Position numbers and translations under genes: made by a program
Shown: one piece after another, positions 47,324 to 59,201 of the stretch
Position numbering within the stretch: position 1 is the first letter of the stretch
Layout of the letters: each line of letters begins with the position of its first letter
DNA from: Liolophura sinensis
Lineage: Eukaryota; Mollusca; Polyplacophora; Chitonida; Chitonidae
Reading direction: 5' to 3'
Length of the DNA stretch: 64,000 bases
Assembly (NCBI RefSeq): GCF_032854445.1
Contig: NC_088304.1
Coordinates: forward strand, 24,473,513 to 24,537,512
Notes under the pieces: model-generated
Database searches by the model: none
Told to the model about the DNA's origin: nothing
The model's input: the letters and a program-made list of their open reading frames with translations, nothing else

Positions 47324-47594
47324 TTTATTTATTTATTTATTTGATTCGTGTTTTACGCCGCACTCAATAATATTTCACTTATACGACGGCGGCCAGCATT
47401 ATGGTGGGTAGAAACCGGGCAGAGCCCGGGGAAACCCACGACCATCCGCAGGTTGCTGGCAGACCTTCCCACTTACGGCCGGAGAGGAAGCCAGCATGAG
47501 CTAGACTTGAGCTCACAGCGACCGCATTGGTGAGAGGCCCCTGGGTCATTACGCTGCGCTAGCGCGCTAACCAACTGAGCCACGGACGCCCCCC
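47324..47594 (-). mobile_element. Full-length SINE-A with 11-bp target-site duplication
   Basis: TTTATTTATTTATTTGATTC tail through AACTGAGCCACGGACGCCCC head (reverse orientation). It is flanked by TTTTAATTAGA at 47,313-47,323 and 47,595-47,605. With the 20.4-kb copy it defines the element as about 270 bases. Confidence 0.92.
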
Positions 47595-49121
47595 TTTTAA
47601 TTAGAAAACTAAACCTTAATGAAATGGGGGAGAAAGGAAAACATGAGGTAATTAAAGCAGATAATAATCGTTCTAGGAGTGGGGTGCCGACTTCCAGCTC
47701 TTACGATTAAGAAGAAACATCTATTGTAAACAGAAATGACTGTCTAAAATACCAGACACGAAATAAGTCGTCCATTTACCCACTTCTAGCACATTATATT
47801 ATATTGCTTAATAAAGCAAAACAAAGCGTATATAAAGTCACTGCAATGTGGGAGATAAAGATGACAATCTAGCAACTAAACTAATAGTGAGAAAAGGCAA
47901 GAAAAAATCTTGGATGTCTCCAGGCATGTCTGAATGAATATTAGATTCATAAATGTTTCTATTCAATTTGGCATGTCCCACTGCTGCCACCAAGATTTTG
48001 TGCAAAGCAAATGTGACAAATATGTGTAAGAGATGAAAAGAATTAAGTTAATACATACTACAACCAGGTGCTATACATATTGCGAGGAGAACACGAGTAC
48101 TTAAAGCCTATCGCTTATCACTATCGCCTATGCCGAGTAGAGTTCAAGAAAAACGGTTTTCCTGATCAGATAGAAAGAGTGTACATATTCTACAACTTTG
48201 CAATTTGCCAGATCAGTTATTTTGTCTAGACAGTTAACGTTTCCAAATAAAAGTTTTAATATTTTAATACACCTTTTTGCTACAACCTACAAAATGCATA
48301 CCGCGCAGAATCTTCAATACTACTCTAAGCTGTCGTATTCTAAATCTACGAACCTATGTGATAGTATGCAAGCATGCAAAGCGATATTGGTCAAAAGCAC
48401 TGTGGAGAAGATATATATCTAATACAAAAAAAGCAAATTTGAGCAGATTTATATGAAAGCCAAAGAACAAATAATGTTGTAGACTTTCCCTATCAAGCAA
48501 TGTTAGATCACTTTCACGTTTGGTACTCTTCTTTACATATACGACGTCGGTCAGTTTAAAGGGTGGAGAAAACGGGAGGAACCGGAGAAAACCGGAGAAA
48601 ACCGGAGGAACCCGAATACATGGACCAACTTTGCTAGGTGTTACTCACCCAAACAAAGTACTCGAGGTGAATACCAGATCGTTGGGAGGCAAATGATCTC
48701 ACAACAAAAAAAAACTAGCTTTAACTCGATAGTTTAAATTACACAGGATCCTCAGCATGGAATAACAACAGTTACAGAACGATTAATTCTACATATACAA
48801 CAAATGGTCTATGTGCAAAACGTTTAAATTTATCAAAATTGTTCTTTTTCAAATAAAACGACAATTATGTGCTTCTACAAACATTAGCGGGTGTTAGAAC
48901 AGAAAATTGATCAAACATCAGTTTTTGATCAAGATCTGCCGAGGCTGTCAACTACGTGCTACTGTGAATTTGTGAATCAGTGAATTTAAATGCAAATATA
49001 CCCATAAAATCTAGCCTTTAAAATTTAGCGAGGTTAATTAAAGCCAGGTTTGTAATTGCAGACAAAAGCATTCACTAATTCTTCTTGCGGGCACTCAGAT
49101 TTAACAAATCTGCTTGTTCAC

Positions 49122-49171
49122 CTCAATGGCAACCTCAGCTTCATAGTCAGTATTGTAGGTCACATATTCCT
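49122..49171 (-). CDS. Receptor exon: short tail segment, with possible alternative C-terminus
   Basis: Acceptor TTATCTAG|AGGAAT (phase 1), codes EEYVTYNTDYEAEVAIE, then donor GAG|GTGAAC (phase 0) into the last exon. If that donor is not used, the frame continues VNKQIC and stops at 49,101-49,103, giving a shorter tail. The tyrosines (YVTYNTDY) lie in a cytosolic region. Confidence 0.6.
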
Positions 49172-50189
49172 CTAGATAAAAAGAAATGAACACAAAACTC
49201 TCACATTTCCATATGTAAAATCACATAAGATATCGACATACATTATCAAGCACGAGAGGTTTCGCTACAAAAATAAAACTAAGATCAGCGAAGAAACATG
49301 TGTGGTAAGTTCTGCATTCCTAACTGCAGTCTTGACAACAGAAATCAGCTGACAGCTGTATGACTATGGCGTTATTAAATCGCTGGCAAAGCAGGCGTAA
49401 TATGAATTACGAATCAGACAAGAAATTATCAAGTCGTGCCTTAGTCTGGTACACAAAACAGTAACGTGTGTAAGGCTGATACAGTAACGATGTGCGAGAT
49501 GAGACAGAGCAGCAGAACAGCAACAATTATGAAAATGACAACCCACATGTTTGGAGCAGGTTTTCTAGGTTCAATTCAGATTCGAAGTTACATACGAATG
49601 TACCAATTCTGACATTGTTAAAGATGCTTATTTTAACTTAATTTTGCTACAAAATTATCTCAACTCGAACCATGCGAATGCTAGAAATTAAATGGCAGAC
49701 TGCATTTCCTGAGTTTATGTTAGCTAGTGATTTCGACAAAACGTTCGATGTGAATAAGTTTCACACAATTGTTGTTGAAAACGACCAATCATATTTTGTC
49801 CTAAATATGTACGTCAGTAATTATGGTAAATTCTAATATGTCGTTCATATTCATTGAAGGTTTTTTATTTGAAGGTAGAATTAACTTCATGAATTTAGTT
49901 CATCGTGCTTTCGTGCTTATCAAATTCATATCTGTGTATCTTGTAACGACCAAGGTGTGGTACACTGTAATATACAAACTTATGGAAACTTATTCCATTC
50001 CTAAGCTTGAAGGGCTCCGAAAGCCTAGACATTTCAATAATAATGTACAATGCTATATTACGCTTAGCAAAACCACTACACTGTAAGATATTTGAACACA
50101 AATCTGTCTATCAGCGTGGATAGCCCTTTAACAGTTCCAAAAGTGAAATATGAATTTCAAAACGGCCTCTCTCTCAAATGAGAGCTTAC

Positions 50190-50585
50190 CTTGCTTATAG
50201 CTGGACTTTATCTCCACATGTGTGCTGGTTTCTACCTCATCTCCGCCAAGTCTGGCCACTGCCACATCTTGTCCCTCCATCGTGGGGGCCTCCGCTGCTA
50301 CAGCTGCGGACCCGCTGCTTTCAACGACGATTGGTGATGTAACCATATCCTCCTCTCCAATCAACATGGAGGCCGTCTGCTCACCGGTCTCCCTCTGCCT
50401 CAAGTCGGTGACATCCGTGTCGTGAACTGTATTGTCCGCTTCCGGAGCTCTCTTGAGCACCACCTGGCCATCCTGGGTGCTGTAAACGGCCGACTTGTCC
50501 GTCATGGAGTACATGCTCTTAGAGTTGTACTGGTAATCGTCAACATCGAAGGTGGTGTTGACGAATTCTGTGCTGTAGCCGTTTA
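50190..50585 (-). CDS. Receptor exon: cytosolic tail
   Basis: Acceptor TCATGTAG|TAAACG, donor AGCAAG|GTAAGC, phase 1 on both sides. Codes 132 residues rich in Thr, Ser, Val, Asp and Tyr (DVDDYQYNSKSMYSM; later SSGSAAVAAEAP). No catalytic domain; likely a signalling or trafficking tail. Its phase links it to the seven-helix exon and to the 49-kb exon. Confidence 0.75.
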
Positions 50586-51099
50586 CTACATGAAAATAAA
50601 GACTTGTGGATTTAGCAACATATACACAACGGCTTCTACAGGAAAAACAAATCAAATCGGTTACATTGAATATTATACATTGTCAAATATTTACAGAAAA
50701 AAACAAATGAAAACAGGATAAAGAATTTGTAATCTCCAAACGTCTTTTGTTTTAGCTAATACATAAAGCAAAGAAAAATTTTGAATGTAACTAAACTGTA
50801 AATCTTTCCCTGCAAGTCGTGAATCCGTCATTTTCGTTATATAAATCTACCAATGATGACCACCAGAGGCTTGTTATTTACCCCCAATGCATTAACAAGC
50901 CAATACGTATAAAAAATCAAAATGTATAAAACTAATGACGCATCAGCTAAACTTGTGAGTGCTTCAGAGATTCCGTGGAAGCGTTGGTAGCTGTGTACAC
51001 TAACAACACCGTTGCCTGAGGTGAAGGTGTTCCTCAGCTACAACTTCCATCATTCATCTCCAAATTACTGACACTGCGTAATCTTCAGTCGATACTCAC
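50586..51099 (-). other. Receptor intron between membrane domain and tail
   Basis: AT-rich, with no recognised repeat or RNA feature. Confidence 0.5.
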
Positions 51100-52138
51100 T
51101 CTTACTATCTTTTTCAGACATATCATCTTCACTTCCGTTTCGTAAAATTCGGAACAGGAGGAAAGTTTTCCTCAAAGGCAGGCAAATGAGGAGGAGCGTG
51201 GCGTTGACCCAGTTCCCCACGGCGACGGCAGCGTCTCTGTAAGGTACAGCCGCCATTGTCGACACGATCATCCAGACCATGAGGATACCAGCCGTTGAGA
51301 TGGACACTCCAAGGATCCAGCGAGACTCGTAATAGTTGTTTTGATTGAACCAAGCCAAAACTGCAAAGATGATTGTTAGGATAACTAGGATCATAACATA
51401 GATGAAGGACAAGACCAGCGCCAGATCGTAAAACGGAGGAGGTCCGCACCACCAATAATCATGAGGAATGACGCTGTCGCTGAGAAGGAAGGCTGCAGGT
51501 TCATCTACCGTAAGCCACATGATTGGTATTATCACTTGGATGAAAATTAGGAACAGGGCGATGAGAAGAAGACCAATGGCGCTTGTTATGCCTTTGTATT
51601 TCTTTGGTGCGGTATCAAATTCCCCATAACGCCAGTTGTCGGCAGCCTTGACCAGAAGGGCTGCAAAACATATGGCGTAGACGATGCCCATTACGAATCG
51701 TCGAGCTCCGCAGGTGACAACACTCGCCGGAAGGAAGAAAGCAAAGTTTATAGCGTAGATTCCTATGATACCGACGAGGAGCAAGAAGCCCAAAATTGTA
51801 GTGCCAGTCTTGATGGGATAGCAAGCAAGCAGTATCACAAACAGAAACAGGCAAACCAAAATTCCCAAGGATGTGAGAATTCCCAAAACAATTGCCCAAA
51901 TGGGCCAATCAAATCGTCTCCTGTACCCTACGGTCCCGTTGCTGTAGACGGTCGTCTCAATGTCATAGTAGTTTCTGGGAAGGTCGCCTAACCCTTCATA
52001 GCCACTGGCACCTGTCAAGGCTCCAGTTGTGGGACCAAATACGGTGCAAGAGCACTTATTCTTCAATAGACACACCGATCTTATGTCATCATAATGGGAC
52101 AGATCGCCCATCACCAGTGTTGACGTCCAATTCCCAAC
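51100..52138 (-). CDS. Receptor exon: class C seven-transmembrane domain (GPRC5/BOSS-like)
   Basis: Acceptor TTTTCAG|GTTGGG (phase 0), donor GTAAGA|GTGAGT (phase 1). 346 codons. Residues 1-77 are the junction and a short linker with three cysteines (VCLLKNKCSC) and no nine-cysteine domain. Helices: TM1 79-106, TM2 113-136, TM3 145-166, TM4 183-210, TM5 237-263, TM6 273-297, TM7 303-329. Cys143 before TM3 and Cys231 in loop 2 can form the conserved disulfide. TM3 CGARRFVMGIVYAICFAALL and TM4 QVIIPIMWL resemble GPRC5 and BOSS. Intracellular loops are short, as in that group. The start is a splice acceptor, not an ATG. Confidence 0.92.
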
Positions 52139-52246
52139 CTGAAAAAATCAAGAAGAAAACGTAAATGGTACATTTCATTCAGTTTGATATTTTGTCTGTA
52201 TCATTTGTCTCACTGCATGGCATTAATGCATTTGCTTGTCCCTCTG

Positions 52247-52455
52247 CATTATTTTAATGTTACTGTATGTTAAATGTGATACCAATGTACCATGTTGAGT
52301 AATTCTAGACCAGTGACCTCTGGTACATTGTAATTTAAGAATCACTACCATATAACAATCACTACATTTTTCACCTAATTATTTTTAAACTGTCATAAGG
52401 CCATATTTCACCAGTTATGTGTGACCAATTTGCCAGCTATCACGCGGTAAAATTC
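52247..52455 (+). mobile_element. Family D element, copy 3 (in receptor intron)
   Basis: TATGTTAAATGTGATACCAA, TTGAGTAATTCTAGACCAGT, CATAAGGCCATATTTCACCA and CCAGTTATGTGTGACCAATT align in order with copies 1 and 2. The 48-bp unit is missing or decayed. Confidence 0.55.
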
Positions 52456-52513
52456 CAATGAAATAAATAAAAAAAAACAGCAGCTAACATTTGTAAAATC
52501 GACTTTTACTCAC

Positions 52514-54046
52514 CTTCTGGTACTCAAGGCGTCCCATATCCCCATACTGCACGGAGTTAACTGTATACCCAGTGTTGCCGTAGCGCATTTTGTTGAAGGT
52601 AAAATTAAAGTTCTTCACAGAGTCCGTGTTAACTTTAGAGTCAACCGCGCTCCACATTAATCCGTGTGTTGTGGTAAAGATACGAGAGCGGAAGGCATAC
52701 CCACCAGCTCGCATACATTCCTCCAATGTAGCATTGATACATTCTTTTGCAGCATCACTTAGTCCCGCTGCAATGGAATATGTGGAGAGTATGGTGTGGA
52801 ACACGTTGGCGTCGTGGTGGATGGCCGTAGCATTCAATATCAGGTTTCCCTGGCATGGCAGTGGGTACTTATCACGTAGAGAGATTATGGTGCTGCCATC
52901 CGCCAGGTGGCACTTGTGGGCATGCTGGTACCACTCTTCATACCAATCTCTGGGGAGGAGTTTTTGGTCCCCTTTGTTCATGTTTTCGGCAAAGTACTCC
53001 TTGAACTTTTGAACCTGAGGCTTGATTTTTGTCAGAGTGATGGTTCCTTCCAGGAAAGTCTCTTGGTTGCGAAGGAGTTCAGCATCAACAGACCAGGCAT
53101 CGGTTCCGATCAGGATGAACTTCGTTGTTGGACGTGCAGATTTGATTGCTCTTATCATACGACTGGTTGCTTGTTTGGTTGTGAAGAGCACAACTGCTCG
53201 CGCGCCCTTCTTACCATTTTCATCAAGTTCCTGTACGACAGACTGGTAGATGTCTGCTGAAGCCTCTTCTGGGACCGATAATGAGAGACCCAAGCAAACT
53301 GGTGAGACTCCATCCACCGCAGCATACTTCCTAAACGTTGAATACAGGCTGGTGCCAAACCCATTATCAGTGTACACCACAGAGACGTAGTCCCATCCGT
53401 GTTTCCGGAGAATAGCCAAGATGGCCATGGCTTGTTCTGTGCTAGGTGGGCTGGCTCGCAAGAGATAATCATACCGCTCAGTATTCCGGAGTAACAATGA
53501 GCTAGCGTCTGGGCTGATCATACCGATGGCTAATGGGGACAAGACTCTGTTTGCTGCAAAAGTGTTGTCTTCGCCTAAAGTCAGAACGCCCGCTATGTTA
53601 GACATGCCAAGTTTCTGGGACAAGTCAGTGTCGGTGTGACATAGGCCCTTTCCCGATAAGAGTCCGTACAAGTCTGAGTCCACTCGGATGTTACTGGAGC
53701 AAGTATCTATCGCGAGACCATTGATTTTTACCTTAGAGCTAAACCCAGGCTGATTGTTGATCAGTTTTTCTATTGTGTAGAAGAACGCCATAATGTTATA
53801 GAACACGGTGTCATAGTTCATCTCTCCACAGAGGAACTCGTCGTAGGACCGGGATCTGTGAAGGTCAAAGACTCCAATTATTGTAGCCGTGATGACATCA
53901 TTGCCTGGCGGACCCTCCACGTACCTGGTGACAGAATCACGTAACCCCGGACATTCAGTGCACACACTTGGTCGGTCGCAACTGCCTTCCCAATCAGATT
54001 CGTACGTTTCCATTTCTAGCCCACTTTGGTTACTATAAGTTCCAAT
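52514..54046 (-). CDS. Receptor exon: Venus-flytrap domain D5 (next to the membrane)
   Basis: Acceptor TTTACAG|ATTGGA, donor CCAGAAG|GTGAGT, phase 0 on both sides. 511 codons, one uninterrupted exon. It begins IGTYSNQSGLE, the usual closing strand of the preceding VFT, then CDRPSVCTECPGL, then IIGVFDLH starts the lobe. GLAIDTCSS, GMISPDASSLLL, HGWDYVSVVYTDNGFG and RAVVLFTTKQAT match VFT landmarks. It ends MGRLEYQK, which continues VGNW in the membrane exon, as in class C receptors. Confidence 0.92.
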
Positions 54047-54963
54047 CTGTAAAAATCAGAAAGAAAAACATATGCCAGTTCAACTTTAAGCGATAGGATT
54101 GGTGGATATGATTAGTGTTTTAACATCGTGCACCAGAACTTTCCAGCTTGGGCTGCCGTCAGCTTTACGGGGAGGAAACTGGTTTCCGGAGTAATTTGCC
54201 AGGTGAACAAAACACCTGGCAACGTCGTGAACAAAATACCTGACAACGTCGTGAACAAAATACCTGACAACGTCGTGAACAAAACACCTGACAAACCTCT
54301 TAACATCAAGCCGCAGCCCACAATCTCAGAGATGGTATCATCGGCGATACAATGGTATCACCGGCGATACAAGCTATTACGACAAAAACTAGTGTGTCGA
54401 TTATTGACCCGGAACGTCCGTTTTGGTTGACGGCTGGTATACGAATGTCCACATCGACGCATATATTCTAGTATATCCATCAAAATAAAAAAAAAATCTC
54501 AACTTCCTTTTTTCTTTACATTTTACAATTTAACAAGGCCCGCCCTTTTCAAGAAGTAAATGTGAACGAATTTTCCAAAATCTGACGCTATTTGATGACT
54601 GTTTTATAACCTCTTATATACATCGGGTTGATTTACCAGGAAATTCTTTTCATTGTAAACCTTGGAACACCAGTTTTTGCAGTAATTCCACTTATGCTAG
54701 CTCATCACTACCTATGAACTAGCCTAGTACTATACTTGGATACTCAGTGAAATTATTCGCCTAGAACATGCCTTGTGTCTTCGGCCATCATCAATAAATT
54801 CTGACTGCTTTTTTTGTGCGTGAGTTCGTTCTACTTTCTAACTTGGGATGCTGAGATACGAATGTCTATATCGACATCTAGATTAGCAAATTTTAATGTC
54901 TTCTCCACATGTGATTCCACATAGGCAAAAAACATTTAACAGATTATCAAGATCTCCACTCAC
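54047..54963 (-). other. Receptor intron between D4 and D5
   Basis: Holds a 24-bp tandem repeat and a family C fragment (about 54,398-54,470, reverse: GACCCGGAACGTCCGTTTTG). No coding sequence is recognised. Confidence 0.6.
54205..54300 (+). repeat. 24-bp tandem repeat, about 4 units
   Basis: Unit GTGAACAAAATACCTGACAA followed by CGTC, four times, with CACCTGG and CACCTGA end variants. Confidence 0.9.
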
Positions 54964-56291
54964 CGAATTATAGACGTAACCATTTGAATTAGTTGTGGAT
55001 TCTTCGATACTGTACAGCGTGTAGCCTTTGTTTCCATCCCTACGGTTGGTAAATTCGAAATTAGCGCCAGTGTCGTCCTTGAAGCGAGCCATTTCGATTC
55101 CCTTGAATATGAGCTCATTTGTCGATGGAGAAGATCTGAATAGTTCGCAAACACCCGTGTAGTTGGACCCACAATGCTGTGTTAAGGCATAGTGTATTCC
55201 GTGGGCGGAGGCGTACACAGCGTTAACAACGTGCAGAACACCTGGGTCTTGTATGTATCTTGATGCACTCACAATTGAGCTGAACTCCGTCCCACAGGAC
55301 GGTTTGTTTCGGAAAAACTCCCCCAAAGGATTACGTAAATAGCAGTTACGGATTTCCTCGTAGTATTCATCAAACCATGGATTGTCTAGGTAGTTAGCAG
55401 GAGTTTTATCCTTTAAATAATCGTCAAAGGCTTTCATGTCTTTAGATTCCAGGTTAAGAGTGACAGCACCCAAAGTTGTTTCTACAACGGATGGATCCAT
55501 TTGGAAGTTTAGGGACCACATGATGGAGCCCACAAACCGGAATTTCTTGTTGGCTTGGACGTTTTTCTTCACGGCCATCAGAAACTCATTCAGGTACCCA
55601 GTATCTGCAAAGATAACTACAATGTTGGCCAGGGGTTTGTCCAGCATTGTGGTCACTGCATCACTAGCACTCTCTCTTGTAACGGTACCGTTGTCAGGAA
55701 ACACCACGCTCTGGGCGACGCAGATGCGGTGCCTTTCAGCTCTCTCAATGAACGCCTTCGATCCCAGTCTGCCGTAGTCGGTCGGCGAACTCAGGATCTG
55801 GACATAACGCATATTCTTCTTGTTGAGGAAAGCTAAAACGGCATCCGCCTGATGATCGTCTGAGGGAACAGTGCGGATAAAGAAAGGGTACCTATCTTTG
55901 TCACTGAGTTCAATGCTGGTGGCCCCGTAGCTAACCTGTGGTATTTCAAGAGAGCCTAAGATCCGGGCCAGGTATTTTGTGCGGTCACTTTCATAGGCTG
56001 CCACGTACGCCTTTATTTCAGACGGATCTACTTCATATCCATTTTTCTTCACAGAAAACATTCCGTTGTGAATATTGGACACTTGGTAACCTGTTCTGAC
56101 TGCACTTTCACAGGAGTCCATGCCGATTGCCCCTAAAGTAACTCCTTTCAGCTTGTCAGAAAATGACCCCATTTTATTGTTCACCCTATCAACGGCGAAT
56201 TGAAATGCCTCAAGAAGTTGGAATCCATGAAGAGTCTTCACTTTACCACACGTGAACGGGCTGATGGACCGAGTGTGTACGTCAAACATGC
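54964..56291 (-). CDS. Receptor exon: Venus-flytrap domain D4, main part
   Basis: Acceptor GTTGTAG|GCATG (phase 1), donor AATTCG|GTGAGT (phase 0). Joins the 57-kb exon as DIYLGG|MFDVH. SYGATSIELSDKDRYPFF and TDYGRLG are close to the amino-acid-binding pattern of glutamate-type VFTs (S..TS..LSD.. and DYG), the best preserved of the five. IGMDSCESA, VVIFADTGY and YSIEESTTN are further VFT landmarks. Confidence 0.92.
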
Positions 56292-56499
56292 CTACAACAC
56301 AAACCAAGAATTGCACGGTTTAACACTACTTAATAAGCGTTCTAGTGAAAACAAAAACTAAAGCAAAAAAAGCTAAACCAAAGAGATATCTAGTAACAGT
56401 CTTTGGTATTATAATACAGTGTACTTGTATATACACCCTGATACTGCGGGTGTATTAAAGTTTCCGAGGCCTGATCCCTTTGCAGTGTTCTCAAGTAAA

Positions 56500-56745
56500 T
56501 CTTTATTCAGTATGATGACCATATCATATTGAATAATTCTATACCAGTGACGTTTACCGGATTCTACTTAAGCAACGGTGCTCGAGTGAGTATAAGTTGC
56601 TATGTTTTAAGCACCTAAATGAACAGTTCGAATAAAACCCTGAAGAGTATTGACAAGAGGCAGTATTTCACGTATTACCTGCAATCATGTGCCAACCCTC
56701 ACGCTGCCGTCGCTATTCACGTTTCAGTTTTCATGCTGTAGTCTG
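56500..56745 (+). mobile_element. Family D element, copy 4 (in receptor intron, diverged)
   Basis: TTGAATAATTCTATACCAGT, TAAGCAACGGTGCTCGAGTG, GGCAGTATTTCACGTATTAC and CACGCTGCCGTCGCTATTCA follow the family D order, ending in one decayed 48-bp-type unit. Confidence 0.5.
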
Positions 56746-56982
56746 TTTTATTGGAAACATAAACATGGCGATGTGTCACCTAACACTGGCCAGCATGTAA
56801 GAATATCGTGACACGACTTTGTCGTTGGTGTTTCCCTCAACGTTTTTGTACAAATTCGATGCATAGTGCACAGGCGCAAAAACGGGCAAGATATTTATTG
56901 CTAGATTGAATACATATATAGCACAAACGCAAATTTATATTCAGTAATTATGATAGAGTGCTAAAATAATGCCAGCACTTAC

Positions 56983-57151
56983 CACCAAGATAGATATCCC
57001 CAGGGATGAAGGTAAAATTTAACGATTTCTCGATGCACCTTTCACAGGGACTGATACAGGTAGAGTTAATATTCGCAGCATTCTGCAACAGCGCCCTCTT
57101 CTGAGGACTGGAGTCCATCAAAGTTAGATAACCACTACTGAAAGATCCAAC
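56983..57151 (-). CDS. Receptor exon: start of Venus-flytrap domain D4
   Basis: Acceptor TTTACAG|GTTGGA (phase 0), donor TTGGTG|GTAAGT (phase 1). 56 codons: VGSFSSGYL closes D3, then the cysteine motif CISPCERC and DIYLGG, the first strand of D4. Confidence 0.85.
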
Positions 57152-57488
57152 CTGTAAAGAGTGAGAAAAAATGCTAACTATGTAAAAACTTCGTTGTCGC
57201 TGGGTAGTTCAAATATTGTAAATAATCCTTTGCAGCTTACCTGAAGATCATTTGCATACATTTTCAGAATTCACTTCATAAAGCATTCCAGCAAAGTTTA
57301 CTCTATTTACTATATTTTTACTATATTGTAGTCGTCTCGACTGCAGGCAATTTAGTTTGGATTTACTCTCTATGTTATAGTCTTTTAGACAATTTATTCC
57401 TGGCAATGTACTCACAAATACATTGGCTCTCCAAACTTCATGGTAACCGAACTAAGAGGACTTATCAGACGTGAGCAGATTGCTTTAC

Positions 57489-58856
57489 CTTTGTGTAATC
57501 ATTGCCAGACTTCTGAAGGACTTTCATGTTTCGAGGAGACATTCTGTTTTGAAATAATCTCTTCCCGTCGAAGGACACACTGTCAAGCTTCTGTAAAATT
57601 TTACTGTTTGTATCCATGGAGACCTCAAATTTGGAGCAAACCTCGTCATAGTTTACTCCACACATCTCCTGAAGGGTTCTGTGGATGGCATCTGCCAAAG
57701 CCTCAACGGCGTCGATTGTGGCTAGTACATTAGCATCTGTAGCAGAGCTGAGAATGGTACTTGTAACGGAGCCTGGACACGTGGCCTGGTAAGGACTATA
57801 AAAGGCACCCGGTAGTTTGCACTGGAACCGCTCCTGGAAGTACCTGATAAAGAAATGACCTCCCTGCGTAGCGAGGAAGTTGGAAAAATCTGGAATGGGA
57901 GGTTCTTCCAGTACCACGCTGATCTCGACTTGAGCAGCTGTAAGTTTCATGGGTTGGCTTGTTATAAAGAGGTATTTATTTGGATTCAAGGCTGATGCCA
58001 ACTTGTTTAGTTCTGCACTGTAGTAGCTATGCTCCGCAATTACAACAACAACATTCGTTTGTCCTTCTTTCAGGGAATTTAGGATATGGCTGTTGTTTCC
58101 ATAGCCCAGCTCATAAGTACTGACAACACAAATGCCTTCTGGTTTGGATACTTGTTCCAGTTCCTCCATCCCAGATTTCCCATAAGCTGTTGGAGAGTAG
58201 ACTAGCTGGATGTAAGAAAAACCCAGGGCCCTGACCACCTGTACCAATGCAGACACCATACTATCTATTCGAGGGACAGTCAAATACAGAGAAGGAAAGT
58301 CATTTCTGTCCCGAAGTTCGAGAGCAGAGGCAAAGGGGCTGATAACAGGTACTCCGAGATTTCCCAGGAATTTTCCACTCCCTATTGTGCTATCAGAGGA
58401 ATAGGTCAGCCAACCCCTGAAGTTGTCTAAGTCAATTCCGTCAGGTCGGAAAGTGTCAGTGTAAAGCCCTCCGAGGATGTTATGCGCCCTGTCAGCGCTA
58501 TCACAGTCATCTATGATTAAGGTGCCCAGACGAACGTTGTTCAACTTAACCCGGGACATATTAGAGTTGATCTGGTTGATGGCGTACTGGATGGCTGCTG
58601 CATACTGGAACCCATCTTCAGCCTTTGCCGTTTGGCACACAAACGGGTTAGTGTCTTTCTTGGACATTCCAACCAGCGCTCCAATCATTATGTCACCTCG
58701 TTTCATGATGTATGGCTGCTTTGCCACTAAGTAAGAGCATTGCTGGCAGAAACCTGTGCACCTGCTGGCCATGTTGTGGACAGATTGGTTGTTCGGGAAC
58801 ACAAGACTGTTCGAACCTAAAGACGTCACTCGATCAGCTGGATCATAACTGGCAAC
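57489..58856 (-). CDS. Receptor exon: Venus-flytrap domain D3
   Basis: Acceptor TTTACAG|GTTGCC, donor ACAAAG|GTAAAG, phase 0 on both sides, 456 codons in one exon. It has the CTGFCQQC motif near its start, then GDIMIGALV, IIDDCDSA, VISPFASALELRDRNDFP and FSYIQLVYSPTAYGKSG. The pocket differs from D4 (SPFAS for SYGAT, TAYG for TDYG), so a glutamate-like ligand is doubtful. Confidence 0.92.
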
Positions 58857-58899
58857 CTGTAAAAATAAAAAAAAAGAAACATGTCAGTCTGAAAGAAAA

Positions 58900-59056
58900 A
58901 TTTGATTGGTGTTTTACGCCGTACTCAAGAATATTTCACTTATACGAGGGCGGCCAGCACTGCGGTGGGAGAAAACCGGGCACAGTCAAAATCAAAATAC
59001 CGTTCCAAGGTCGCTGCAAGACCTTCCCATGTACAGCCGGAGAGGAAGCCAACATG
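58900..59056 (-). mobile_element. SINE-A fragment (reverse, in receptor intron)
   Basis: TTTGATTGGTGTTTTACGCC, ACTTATACGAGGGCGGCCAG, GCAAGACCTTCCCATGTACA and GGAGAGGAAGCCAACATGA, with a replaced middle part. Confidence 0.8.
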
Positions 59057-59201
59057 ATGAATGAAAAAGTATCTCACACATTAAGGAATACGGTTAATTT
59101 CCTTCAGCAGTCGTCGTCTTTTTTATAAGCACGTGAATATACCTCCATGCAGCTCAATCATCATGCTTTCAGTTTATCACATTAACCTTTAAAATACTCA
59201 C

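Larger units (their letters stand above)
44188..49121 (-). other. Penultimate receptor intron, rich in minisatellite
   Basis: A 4.9-kb intron (minus-strand donor GAG|GTGAAC). It contains the 65-bp array, a full SINE-A, and a short decamer-like tract (GGAGAAAACCGGAGAAAACC, about 48,573-48,615). Confidence 0.6.

Noticed and set aside
47440-47592. A tRNA gene suggested by A- and B-box-like motifs
   Set aside because: The motifs are the head of SINE-A, with target-site duplication and a non-tRNA body. The box spacing and lack of a cloverleaf argue against a real tRNA. The same holds for the other SINE heads.
52590-53260. + strand open frames opposite the D5 exon
   Set aside because: They are shadows of the minus-strand coding sequence. 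They have no domain, and splice signals fit only the minus strand. The same applies to 55,436-55,836, 59,220-59,984 and similar.
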